Below, one piece after another: positions 1-12,500 of a DNA stretch of 64,000 nucleotides; the stretch's first letter is position 1; every line of letters starts with the position of its first letter. The stretch is from Protula sp. h YS-2021. Lineage: Eukaryota > Annelida > Polychaeta > Sabellida > Serpulidae. A program made the translations under genes and the position numbers. The notes below the pieces were generated by a model that saw nothing but the letters and a program-made list of their open reading frames with translations, was not told where the DNA came from and made no database searches. The stretch covers positions 25,333,561 through 25,397,560 of the forward strand of contig OX457026.1 in assembly GCA_949752745.1 (NCBI GenBank), read 5' to 3'.

Positions 1-1859
1 ATATTTAATCTAAAACCGTGCCAGAATTACATTACTTCATAGTCTCGACTCGTAATTTTTGACACTTCTCACGTGAAAGGTTTCACGATTTTCAAATTTG
101 AATAGGTTTTACTTCCTCTGTACTGTTAAGCTTCAAATTTTGGACGATAATGGGGTATCTGGGAACCGACATATTCAAATAATAAAATAAGGAATTGAAG
201 TGCGTGTGCTCAGCAGAGGATAATTCGCAGGATTACAGTGGGGGAAACATAGGGAAAATGTGTTAAAAGTTGATTTTCTGTGTCATAACATATCGATACG
301 GTATATTTCAAAGTGATTCTTCCATTGGTTTCTACCATACTCGTATGTTTCTCTGCTGCTGAATGTACAAGGAGAGAAACATAAAATTGAACAGCACATC
401 GTAATTGGCAAAACTGAATATGTGTTCTTTTAATGCGAGAACAGCGTTTGCGGCGGTCGTTCGATGTTTATTTATAAACTTTAAGCCATGCCATTCACTA
501 TAACATTCTTATCATGGATCATAATAATTTTCATCAGCCAACAGACGAGTTTGTAATTTAACCAATTACGATGTGCTGGTCAATTTGAATGTTCCTTGTC
601 TTGTATCCCCCAAACACTTGGGATGTTTTTGTGTTAATCTCATATGAGGGAGAGGAGAACGAATTATTACAGTGGATCCAAATTGGTGAAATGAAAAAGA
701 ACATCTTCTGTTGTTCAAAATGAATTTATTTGTCAAATATAACAAAATGGTGTATATTTCAGTCAATAGGGTTGCAAAACTTGCAGCTAGCTTATTTAGT
801 GGAGTTGGAATTTAGCGTTTTGTTGTCACTTATTACGATCTATTCTGGCCAATTGTATCTCCTCTCCCTCGTGCCAGTGGAAGAAACTGTCAATCCGCTT
901 ATACCTTTGGAAAGTAATGTGGATTAGAGCCTAAAATTTTGCCGCAAAGTTTTCGCGTTTCAATTTTTTTATTATTTATTTATGCTACCGGGAGTTTCTG
1001 AGGATAAGCTGCGCATTACATACCCACTCCAGAGTACATGCTCAAACGGTCTTAACACTGTAAGGCGCAAGGCCTTCTTTTCAAACACTGCCGACATTGA
1101 TCTGCTTGAAGAGTGCTGTCCGTCGCTAAACAGCTCCCCCAACCCCGACTGCCACCCTCTCGGAGGCTTATGTGTGCTATTAAGTGTACGGTATGAAATG
1201 CCTTGTTTGAACAAAAGGCGTCCTCAAGCGCCTTTACTGCACGCAGTCTGCACACATGACACATAATTAAAAAAGAAAATACAGCGTAGAAAAAATATTT
1301 ATAAAATCAAAAATCGTGAATGTTTAATGCTGATTTAAATCACAACTGAACTCGTGATTTAAATCAACTGATTTAAATCATACCAGCCCTGGGTATTAAT
1401 GCTCTTACAACGGAAAGATTTGCTCGTGGATTTCCAAAGAAAGAGTGATGATAGTTTCTGCACCTAAATAATTTTGTTGCAAGGATAAGTCCTTTGCAGC
1501 TGGTTGATCTGCTTTTGTGATATCAGTGCATGAGAGATAATTTTGTTGTCATCAATTTTGATCTACTGTAACCAGTTTTATTTCCTCTGCCTCTTTAGAA
1601 TTGCAGATCGTTCAATTGTTCAGCTAACAGGGGTCAACTGGTGTGTTCTGAGGCTCGAATTCTGCCTTCCAGTGCCAATCGTACAAATATTTGCTGAAAA
1701 TTCAAATACAATGAACCTTTTTTGCAAAACAGGCATGATTTGTATGTTTCATATGGCCAAATATTTAAATCACGGGATTACGTGTTTTCTGTAAAATGTA
1801 TACTGAAATAATAGAGAGGTGTAGGTTTGAGAATTAAGTTATTTTGTACACCCGTAATA
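1..1859. other. Upstream flank, no gene recognised
   Basis: AT-rich DNA without a convincing gene. The interval 970-1265 is relatively GC-rich and open on both strands (up to about 94 codons), but neither reading shows a motif I recognise or a splice-site context. It could be a decayed transposon fragment. Confidence 0.5.
1331..1380. repeat. Three copies of a 12-bp palindrome
   Basis: The perfect palindrome TGATTTAAATCA occurs three times in 50 bp (starting near 1331, 1355 and 1369), followed by CCAGCCCTGG. This looks like the end of a degraded MITE; the other end was not found. Confidence 0.5.
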
Positions 1860-1975
1860 CAGGAAAACCCCGGCTCTGGACACTTCTTTCTGTCAGTCTG
1901 TTTTAAATTTCCATTGGCTGCTGTACTGAGCAGATCTAGTTACTGAGGACACGAATAGGGACAAGCAAAATCGTG
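1860..1975 (+). mobile_element. Truncated Tigger/pogo-like transposon end
   Basis: CAGGAAAACCCCGGCTCTGG, preceded by TA, matches the left end of the better preserved Tigger-like copy in intron 12 (CAGTAAAACCCCGGATATGG). The internal motif TCAGTCTGTTTTAAA is also shared. The right terminus is absent, so this is a truncated copy of the same family. Confidence 0.55.
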
Positions 1976-2330
1976 CTCTCGGACTTTACCATGCAGGTGT
2001 CGTTTCGACAGTAGATTTATTGGGATAAATTATGAAAGTATGAGAAAAAAAAATCAAATTACCAATTTTATTTTAAATAAAAATTCCAATTTTAGTAAGC
2101 CATCATCATATTATTCCAGTTCTTGTAAATGTGTTTCAAGGGTTTCCAGCAATTCCTTATAAAAATAAATGTTTTTTTTTTTTTTACATTTCACTAATTT
2201 GGATCTACTGTAACATTCGTTCTTGTCCCCCCTCGTATACGGTTTGTACAAGAGACACCAGAGAAACAAAAAGTACCTAAAATTCCCATTTGCGAGTTGC
2301 ATGTATGCCGAGTTCAGTCATTCTATTTAT

Positions 2331-3009
2331 GTGAATCCCGGACAAAAGCTCAATAGGACAAAACCCCAATCATTTTACAGAGGAAGACAAAACCCCAATC
2401 CGGACAAAAGCCCAATACGACAAAACCCCAATATTAAAAATTAAAAATTTTTCAGAATATAGATTTTGTTCCGCCCTTATTATTTTTAATAATCTCCATA
2501 ATGCCACTTTTATCTTTACAACAATTTGATTTTGTTCTTCGCAAAGACACCGATATATATAGCCGAAAAAATTCCCCGGACCCTTGAACAGCATGTTGAT
2601 CCACGGAAATAAACAGCATGGGGTTCGATCGCGCTTTTAAAGGAATGTTTTTTTAATACAAGTTCGGTGTATTGTTATGTGATAACGTGTAAAATTAAGA
2701 TCAATACCTGAATTGTGTAATATCCAGGATATAATAACTTAAAATGTAGAAAAATAACCATGGGAGCAAATTTTGTGAAATATTATGTAATCGTTAGGAT
2801 GTACCTCCGCAAACAATATTTTAACATTTTTGAACAAGCGCAAATACATATAATTCAATAAAAATTAGGCAATATTAATATATCATTCTTGTAATAAAAA
2901 GAAAAAAATGATTGGGGTTTTGTCCTATTGGGCTTTTGTCCAGATTGGGGTTTTGTCCGCCTTTGTTAAATGCTTGGGGTTTTGTCCAATTGGGCTTTTG
3001 TCCGTTCAC
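2331..3009. mobile_element. Foldback-type element with 8-bp TSD
   Basis: Inverted repeats of about 95 bp lie at 2331-2432 and 2911-3009. Each arm is built from short tandem units of the type GGACAAAAGCCCAAT and GACAAAACCCCAAT. The element begins GTGAA and ends TTCAC. It is flanked by identical 8-bp repeats CTATTTAT at 2323-2330 and 3010-3017. The core is AT-rich and has no coding capacity. Terminal repeats made of short tandem units are the hallmark of foldback elements (Drosophila FB, sea-urchin TU). Confidence 0.8.
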
Positions 3010-3391
3010 CTATTTATGTATCTGTTACTATACTATATATATCGATGTATATAAAAACACCAGTGAGGGAAAAGTCAGGGAATTTGAAACCAAGAAGTGT
3101 GTAGGACACCCTGTATTGGTCCCGCCTAACGTTTGTTAAGATGGAACCTTGTCCTGACTGCGAGCAGTATTATTCATTAATCGGTATTATACCAAATGAC
3201 ACTCAGTATATTCCACATAAAATAAGCTGCTGCCGCCACCGACAAGTGTCAATTTCCTGTTGGATAATTCGAATTTTTGAGGTTTCGAACATTTAGTCCT
3301 GGTCACCTTGTGCCTAAGGGGTGACCTGGCAACCTGCGGCACTAACTATGCATGTACTGTGTTTATGTGTTTTGGGATGAAGAGGTTCGCG

Positions 3392-3536
3392 ATGATGAGC
3401 ACCAGCATGGCCGCAGTGGCCGCCCCATACAGCGAGCACGAACCGCTGGAGGCGGCTGCCTTCCTTGTCGACAAGGCCCTACAGGCTGACATGAACAACC
3501 TCGACCTCTCCGAACTGCTGGAAGTCCCTAAACACA
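3392..3536 (+). CDS. NUP155: NUP155 exon 1 (start codon)
   Basis: Encodes the N-terminus with DLSELLEV, matching human DLSELLMV. The donor is A|GTACGT at 3537. The alternative donor GTAGCT at 3541 would not give the correct phase into exon 2. Start alternatives are 3377, 3395 and 3410. Confidence 0.8.
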
Positions 3537-6500
3537 GTACGTAGCTGTAAACGGAAGTCTCTTTTCTTCCATCAGTCCCCTTTTCACTACAAAATATTTA
3601 TATTACGTCTGAGAGGAGACCGGTGGAAGACATGGCCCGTTAATTTGTCATGGGAGCTTTTGTTCACTAAAGCCGTGCTAGTTAAAAACGCTTCATATTA
3701 AATGTGAACGGTTTGCAATGTTTGAAAGAAACTGTGTTTTAATTTTGAATTTTTGTCAAGGCTAATGGTAGGGTTGGTGTTGTGTCGTGAAATAAATAAT
3801 TTATTGTCAGATATAGATATAGTGGACTCTTAACTTTCTAGCTTGTGAGCTGATATTTTACTCACAATTTAACTGTAATATGTGTTACCATGAAGAAACT
3901 TTCAAGATCTATAAAGCATCACTTGGTGTTAAATTAATGGGGTACTTTTGATTTTGCTGGATTTCGGCGGCAGTGACATCTAGCATTGAGTGATAAGAGT
4001 AACTTTGTATTAATCGAATCTTTGTTTGGAATTTGATCTCAGCGCTACCAGGCGTTAGTGGAAGGATGGACTCAGATTACCCAAGACTGGCAGATCCTAA
4101 GATAGGACTGGCGGCGTTGAGAGAAATCGGTGGAGTCAAGAAGATTCCGCTACCGGAAGAACTTACAGAACAATATGCGCGTATCCTTGCTCTGTTTATC
4201 TTCATGGGTTCATTTATTTGTCTTACCAATTCACTGTACACTTATAAAAATATAAAAAAAAAGGTTCTGAAATCTAAGCATGAGATTTAAGTATATCCTC
4301 AAAACCAGACCATTTTTCAATAGTCCTTTATATATTCAGACAGACTGTATGATGTTCTATGTATTGAAAACAGAATATTATATTACAGTTACAGCAGGGT
4401 TCATAGCGATCCTTGAAATCCTGGAAAGTCCTGGAATTCGGCAAAATCATTCAAGGATCATGAAAAATCCTGGAATCTGACAAAAAATCCTTGAAAATCC
4501 GGGAATTCGGAATTCGTAATTAATTTCTCTCTAATTTATGAAATATACCTATTTTTCCTGTGTGCGTGATTTAAAAATATAATGTACACATAGATAATCG
4601 AATTTTATGGTTTAGAAGTACAAATAAACGACTTTCTTGAATTTAAAATGTTTTAAATTTCTTAGAAAAATCCTTTAGGATCCTGGAATTTCATTTTAAG
4701 ATATCCTTAAAAATCCTGGAATTTCACGTGCAAATATCCTTGAAAATCCTGGAATTTTACCTCCAAATGTCCTTGAAAATGCTGGAATTTGACGTCTGGT
4801 TTTCGCTATGAACCCTGTACAGGGATATTTCTGGGATTTTGTGACTGGGGGGCATTTTAAAAAACTGGGTGCCAGCCAAAAAAAATGGGGGGCCATTTTC
4901 AGAATCTGTCCCGCCGCCAAAATGATGCCTGCATTGACGAGTTGGTGGTGTGACAGCCGCTTGTGTGTCGTGTGTTGCGATAGACCACTCTTTAACCCAG
5001 TGCTGTAGGCATGCAGTGTAACTGCCTTATGGGAGTGTTCCCGGAGATCAGTCGCGCCTGGCTCACCATCGACAGCGACATCTTTGTGTGGAATTACGAG
5101 GACGGGTGCGTGCAGATCTCTCTTCAAGGAGACCTTCCAAGAATTCTGGATCTTTTAAAAGTTTTTAAATCTAAACCAGTGATTGAAGTGAGCAACCACA
5201 GAGGAGTTAAAGCAAGAAATTTATAAAGATGTAGAGTAAAAATTGAATTGCTGCTAATATTCATTTTGCCTTTCTTCGCAAAATTCTTTGGTTCGTATAT
5301 TTTCTTCCGATGTTTTTCTTCAAGTGTTGGTTAGGACTGAGTGAAATAGCCGTTCGTCCACCTTCCCTGTTTCAGGAGTGATCTGGCATATTTTGACGGA
5401 CTTGGTGAAAGCATTCTAAGCGTGGCCCTCCTGACGCCCAAAGCCGGTGAGTCGAAAACAGCCCGAGTGGGATTTCTTCCAGCCCAAAAAGTGTTTCTTC
5501 CGGGCGGTGAGAGAAACCTAGAAAAAACCTTGAATAAGTGGATGTTCATTTTATTGCCATATAGCCACGTCCACGGTACACTGTACTATTTTTACTTATA
5601 TATAGAAGCAACAATGATCGATGCCATTTAGTTCTACCTTATACGAAAAAAAAAGGATTGAATCACAACTGATCAGTAGGGACCTCCTAGCAGGCCATTA
5701 CTAAAGGTGTAAAAAACTGGAGTGTAATTTAGGGTGGTGGGCTGTCTGGGTTGCCGTAAAAGGGGCACTTGGCCAAGTTTGAGCATAAAGTTATAGTATA
5801 ATTTCAAAATTTTAAGTACACAGCTTCAACACAAAGTTAAATTCAACAGGTCTATCAATAGGAGTGGTTGTAAATGTGATCAGACGGATGCGTAAAATAT
5901 TGACCAATAATATTCACGGTTCGTGCCATATAAAACACAGTACAATGCAAACAAGTGTTGGCGTTGCAGTGTTGCAAAACCCCACGCGCTGACTTAACAA
6001 TTGAACGTCATATTGTGTACTCACTTCACAGCTTTGGATACACAGAAAAAAACGTCCAAAATAGTCCCTGAGTTTCTTCCAATTCTGTCCACTTTTAGTC
6101 CGGAAGAATGCATTTCTTCCAGACAGTTTAAACCAGGTGTTTTTCAGTTTTCTTTTCCATCTTGAAAGAAACATGCGAGACCTGGACGCAGCATAGAATA
6201 AAAACGACAAAAATGTGTTACTGCGAAGAGAAATAAAAGAAATTTTGAACGTTTTGCATATACAGGAATAATTGTCAAATTGTCACTGATATATTGGAGT
6301 ATGAATGTAAAATTGCAGTTTCATATACATTGAAAAAAGTCATTCATACGGGTCTGCTGCAATACAACTACAGCAGTTTAAGGCATAACAATTGCTATCC
6401 CTTAAATTGTTCAAAATCTGAAATTGTTCAAAATCTAACGATTGCGTGCGCTCTGTGGTTATATTGATTTTTCAGAATTTTTGCGCCCACTAAAAACCGA

Positions 6501-9500
6501 ATACGTGTTTTTTGTCCAATTTCTGTCCATTGCATATCAGGCATCTCGCTATTCAACACCTGGGAGAAGTAAACATTTTACCAAACTAATAACCTCAAAG
6601 AATTTTGACTATTTATTAAAGAAGTAAAGGGAACAAAAAGAAACAGTAAGATTTGTTTGTTTGTTTACATTTTGTTTTGTTTGGTGGCAGGTATATTTCA
6701 GCCACACATAGAGTACCTGCTCTGCCTGAGTACACCCGTCGACATCGTTCTGCTTGGCGTCAGCTTCGCCAAGCCCCAGCAGCACGGCTGGGCGCGTGGC
6801 GAGCGCGGCGAGATGCACCTGCTGCCCGACCCGCTCTTCTCGCTGCCCACCGACGCCGTGCACATGACGTGTGTGGCGAGCACGGCTCAAGGTCGTGTTT
6901 TCATGGCCGGCAAAGATGGCTGCCTCTATGAGCTTATCTATCAGGTGCTTTTTTTTTCTCTTGTGATCACGTTTGCTCTTCGCTAAAGAGATTATGCTCT
7001 ACGTAGTAACACACAAACACAAATGGCAAACGTCTACAAACGAAATTGCTAGCAACCTGTCTCCAAAATAATTGCTAGACAGGAAGGTATTTGGTATTAA
7101 ACAAACGAAATGATTGAAATGGATTTAATGAATAAAAAAAAAGAATTATTTTAAATTTAAGTAGTTGAATGAGTCACTGCGACTCTTGTCCCTAAAAGAG
7201 GTTATTTTTTAGGCTGAGGAAGGCTGGTTTAGCCGGAAGTGCAGGAAGGTGAATCACTCGACGAGTAAGCTGTCGTACGTCATACCGTCCTTCCTCAACT
7301 TCTCCTTCGTCGAAGATGGTACGTTGCCTGGCTTGTGGGGAGAGAGAGAGAGTGGGGGGGGGGGGGGAAGGGTTCGGAAGTAGAGGAAGAGAGAGAGTTG
7401 GGGGGGGGGATATGGAAGTAGAGGGAGAGTGGGGTACGGAAGTAGAGAGAGAGAGAGTGGGGGGGGGGGGGAGTACGGAAGTGGAGGGAGAGAGAGAGTA
7501 CGTTTTTGTATGGCCTGTGTAGAGAGATGGAGGTTGTGGGGGTACGGAAGTAGAGACAGAGAGAGAGAGAGTTGGGGTGGGGGGGGAGGGGTCGGAAGTA
7601 GAGGGAGAGAGAGAGTGGGAGGGTACGGAAATAGAGGGAGAGAGAGAGTACGTTCTTGTATGGCCTGTGTAGAGAGATGGAGGTTGTGGGGGTACGGAAG
7701 TAGAGACAGAGAGAGAGAGAGTTGGGGTGGGGGGGAGGGGTCGGAAGTAGAGGGAGAGAGAGAGTGGCAGGGTACGGAAATAGAGGGAGAGAGAGAGTAC
7801 GTTCTTGTATGGCCTGTGTAGAGAGATGGAGGTTGTGGGGGTACGGAAGTAGAGACAGAGAGAGAGAGAGTTGGGGTGGGGGGGAGGGGTCGGAAGTAGA
7901 GGGAGAGAGAGAGTGGGAGGGTACGGAAATAGAGGGAGAGAGAGAGTACGTTCTTGTATGGCCTGTGTAGAGAGATAGAGGTTGTGGGGGTACGGAAGAA
8001 GAGGGAGAGAGAGCATTCTTGTATGGCTTGTGTAGAGAGAGAGGTGGGTTGGGGTACGGAAGTAGAGAGTACGTACGTTCTTGTATGGCTTGTCGAGGGG
8101 ATGGGATTGAGAGAAAGAGAGTACGCTGTCATATGGCTTATACGCTGACATGCATACGGTTACAGATGCTTTGGTACAGTTGGTGGTGGATGACACACGA
8201 AATATACTCTACGCACGCTCTGAAAAGGGTACGATACAGGTGAGTGCGCCTACGTCATCTGTTCCTGTGTTTACGTTATGTGCTGACGTCACGTGCGTTC
8301 GTGTTCCATGTAAATATAGTGTTAAAAGATATTGCTGTTCGTAGATGCCGTGAGTTACCTACAGACCTGTATTTCTCAACGACTTTTGCTGGTCTGACGT
8401 CATATTAAGTGAGAAAGCTAGCTACCTGATGCATACCACTGTTTACTGCTTACGCAGGTCTATGACTTGGGACAAGACGGGCAGGGCCTGGCCAAGGTGG
8501 CCGCCATCTCTCACCAGACCACGCTCAACAACGCCACTCTCCTCGCTAAGTAAGCACTCCCCTTCCTCCCGCCCCCCCCCCCCGCTACCAGTCCTCCTCC
8601 CCCCCCCCTACACCGCTACCACCTCCCTCGTCTTCTACCTTCCTGAGCTCAAATCATACTTCAGTGGAATTCCATCGAATCTGCATTATCTAAAATGTTC
8701 TAATTTCTGCTTTTTATTTTGTCAGAAATTTGAAAAAAAGTACGCCATGTCTTCGTAAATATTGATCTTCATGTGTGTTCACAAGACAACCTATTTAGAG
8801 AAAAAATGTACAAGATTTATTTTACTGAAGGAGCATTGACAAGTCAAGCTTCACACCATTGGTTAGCATCCATCCAATCACAAGCTCAGAATCCTCGAAC
8901 GTGCATCTCGTGGCTGTGACGCAATCAGGTGAATGTGAAAAAGGTCTTATATTATAATCGGGCGTGCTCATTGATTTCGAAATGTGAAAAAAAAATTGAA
9001 AAATCTTTGTTGCAAATGTTGCATTATATATGTTCCTTTAACTTTGCTTTTAAGTAAAGCCACGTAAATATCAGTGAGTATTGTGAAATGTAAGAGATTC
9101 ATTTGTCCGTAAGAAAAGGGACGGCAATTTGCTGCTTCGTGAAGCGCATGTCCAAGGACATACGGCCCTGTGTTGTAGGCATCCGGCTGTACTTCACCAC
9201 CAGCCCGTTCAATGACAACCGTGGCCGTCCCAGCATGCTCTCCATGGTCCACGTGCGCCTGCCTCCGGGCTTTTCCATGAGCTCTAGCGTGCAGAAGCCC
9301 AGCCGAATCCACAAGGCGCATTACTCCAGAGGTATTGATGCCCGCATACACAATACGCATTACTCCAGAGGTAATGATGCCCACATACACAATGCACATT
9401 ACTCCAGAGGTAATGATGCCCACATACACAGTACGCATTACTCCAGAGGTAATGATGCCCACATACACAGTACGCATTACTCCAGAGGTAATGATGCCCA

Positions 9501-12500
9501 GATACACAATGCACATTACTCCAGAGGTAATGATGCCCACATACACAGTACGCATTACTCCAGAGGTAATGATGCCCACATACACAGTACGCATTACTCC
9601 AGAGGTAATGATGCCCAGATACACAATGCACATTACTCCAGAGGTAATGATGCCCACATACACAGTACGCATTACTCCAGAGGTAATGATGCCCACATAC
9701 ACAGTACGCATTACTCCAGAGGTAATGATGCCCACATACACTGCGCATTACTCCAGAGATGATGATGCCCGCATACACAGTACACATTACTCCATAGGTA
9801 ATGATGCCCACATACACAGTGCGCATTACTCCAGAGGTGATGATGCCCGCATACACAGTACGCATTACTCCAGAGGTAATGATGCCCACATACACAGTGC
9901 GCATTACTCCAGAGGTAATGATGCCCACATACAGAGTACGCATTACTCCAGAGGTGGTGATGCCCACATACACAGTACGCATTACTCCAGAGACAATGAT
10001 GCCCGCATACACAAGGCGCATTACTCCGGTATTAATGATCAACACCCACATCCGTAAAGTATAATGTTGTTCCAGAGGCAATGATCCCCTCCGACATCCA
10101 CAAGTCATATTATTCCAGAGGTAATGATCCCTCCAGCCACATCCTCAAGGCGCTTTACTCCATAGATGCCGATACCCACTTACATTCAAACGTCCAATGC
10201 CGCCATGCACATGTTTCAGAGATAACGAAATCATCCTCATCCACAGCGCTCATTCTTCAGAGGTAACAAAAACTCACCAAACCTCCTTTGACTGCAGGAG
10301 TAACAATACCCACCAACCTCTGTAATCTCTAAAATCCACCAGCCTTCTGTTATTTCTGGATAAGAAAACCCATCAACCTCCAACCGTTACTTCAGGGCTA
10401 ACAAAACCCACGGACCTCCACCTTTTACTTCAGAGCTAACAAAACCCATCGACTACCAATTATTACTTCAACGCTAACAAAACCCATCAACCTCCACCTT
10501 TTACTTCAGGGCTAACAAAACCCACGGACCTCCGACTTTTACTTCAGAGCTAACAAAAGCCACCAAACATCTTCCTGTTACTTCCGGGGTAGCAAGACCC
10601 GCTATCACTTGCATATTTCAATACATTTGATAGCCACGTTTTATGTGCGCTTAAATAATCATGGACTTTTAACAAATACTAAAATAGCTGACGTTTCACT
10701 GATTGTGACACTCTCCAGGCACGCTGCTGTTGGCTTCGAGACAGACAGAGGACACGGAATTACTGTGGACAATCTCCAGTGACTCCTTTCCCTTCCAAAA
10801 AGTGCTCAGGGAAACATACGTAAGTTTTTTTTCCTGCTCATTGTACTAACAGGTTAACAGGATCCACATGCGATTATTCTTCTCTCCTACTGTATGTTAA
10901 AGATGTTTGAAGTATTGCGAAAAATTTATTTAGTATTTATTTATTTATTCAGTCAGTATGTTTTAAGTTAGTGTTCTGAATAATCCACTTGCCTTGCAGG
11001 AGACGCTGGGGCTAAGCGGCAATACGTGGGCATTGGCTGAAATCCCGTCAGCTGATGTGTCACATGACGTCGGTCGGCCACGCCCCCCTGCCGTTGTCAC
11101 ACAGCATATGGAGAGCGATCGCAGATTTGTCCTGCTCAATCCCAATGTATGGTTTACTCTCTTTTTTTTTCGCCTCCCAAAGTGGTCTGTCGGTTTGGCT
11201 GTTGACTGCCCGTCTGTCCAACTGGAGTCGGCTGTTAATGTCATCCTGATAATCCCTTTCCGACGATATTTAGTATATAGATTACCTAAAGTAGTTCGTA
11301 GGGGCACATTATTTTTGTTTTGACCTTGACCCAGTTTTGGATTTTCAGTTTCGGTTGGATGCTGTGCTGTCTACAGTGGCTTGTCTAGATTTAATTTTTG
11401 GTTAAAATTACAATAGTAAAAAGCTTTCCTAATAACTCATATTCCAGTAAGAACAAGCGGAAATAAATAATTTATTACAGTAAAACCCCGGATATGGAAA
11501 CCCCTCTGTTATGGACACCCCTGAATTATGGACAGCATTTTTCAGTCTGTTTTAAAACGCCATAGAGTTCTGTTATATCTAGACCCCTCTGTTGTGGACA
11601 CCCCTCTATTCACAACTAGGGACACTCTTTTTATCCCGTAAGTACGGTTAAACATTTAAAACAACCCCTCTTTTGTGGACAGTCAAATTGCTGTCCATAT
11701 TTTGTACGTTATGTAAACAACCCCTATCAGCTTGTTACTCGATAGTGTTTGTTTTTTGTTTTTTTTTCGCTTTTGTTTTCTGTGGGTATTGAGTACATTA
11801 TATTGAACATGCATGTAAAGACAATAGGGCTTATTACAAAAGATGTGTGCTTAAGAGAGAAGCTTTATACTACTAAACCCTATTGACATATGCTCCGTCT
11901 TTTAAAATGCGTATAAAGGAACAAGTAATTCATTGTCTTTATACTCAGTTAAGATGTTATACAAGATGTTAAGTCTGAATATCGGTGGTGCGAAAAGAAA
12001 ACGGAACGAACTTTCGCTATCTGATAAAGTTAAAATACTCACAGCTAGTGATGGAAAAAGTGTAAGAAAAATAGCCAAAGATTTTAGTTGTAGTTGTCAG
12101 ATAGAACTCAAATTAACAACAAAAAAACACCTCGAAATTAGGGACACCCCGCCATTAGGGACAAAATTATTCAGTCACTTTTTGTCCCTAATAGCGGGGT
12201 TACACTGTACATTATAGTGTGCTACAGTGTGGTCTTTCACTGTGGAATGCCATTTTCACGTTTATTGAACAATTATTGATATCAAGACTTACTTTTTGAT
12301 CTCAAAATTCATTTTTTGATATCAAGAATTCATTTTTGTTCTTTTAATTATATTTTTGATATCTCAGGATGTATTTTTGATCGCAAAAAATAATTTTTGA
12401 TATAAAAAAATATGTCTTGATATCAAAAATGATTTAATGATATCTAAAATCAAAAGTTTAAGTCTTAATAGCAAAATCTCACTTCCGAGCTTTATAAATT

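Noticed and set aside
982..1266. Plus-strand ORF of 94 codons with an antisense partner
   Set aside because: No similarity recognised, no promoter or splice context. Mentioned only in the flank description.
3537..3544. Alternative donor GTAGCT at 3541 for exon 1
   Set aside because: Would put the joint to exon 2 out of the conserved frame; GTACGT at 3537 gives the right phase.
4696..5127. Minus-strand ORF of 143 codons
   Set aside because: Overlaps NUP155 exon 3 in antisense and a MITE; no family motifs.
7192..8196. Minus-strand ORF of 334 codons (and one of 292) rich in Ser, Leu, Pro
   Set aside because: It is the complement of the purine-rich tandem array in intron 6 and overlaps exon 6. 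Low complexity, no domain.
9307..10100. CRISPR-like regular repeat pattern
   Set aside because: Eukaryotic intron; units are contiguous without unique spacers, so it is a minisatellite. The same holds for 18430-19495 and 30720-30990.
8968..10108. ORFs of 219-274 codons on both strands
   Set aside because: They arise from the 39-bp period of the intron 10 minisatellite. Only the plus-strand frame that continues exon 10 is kept, as a splicing hypothesis and not as a gene.
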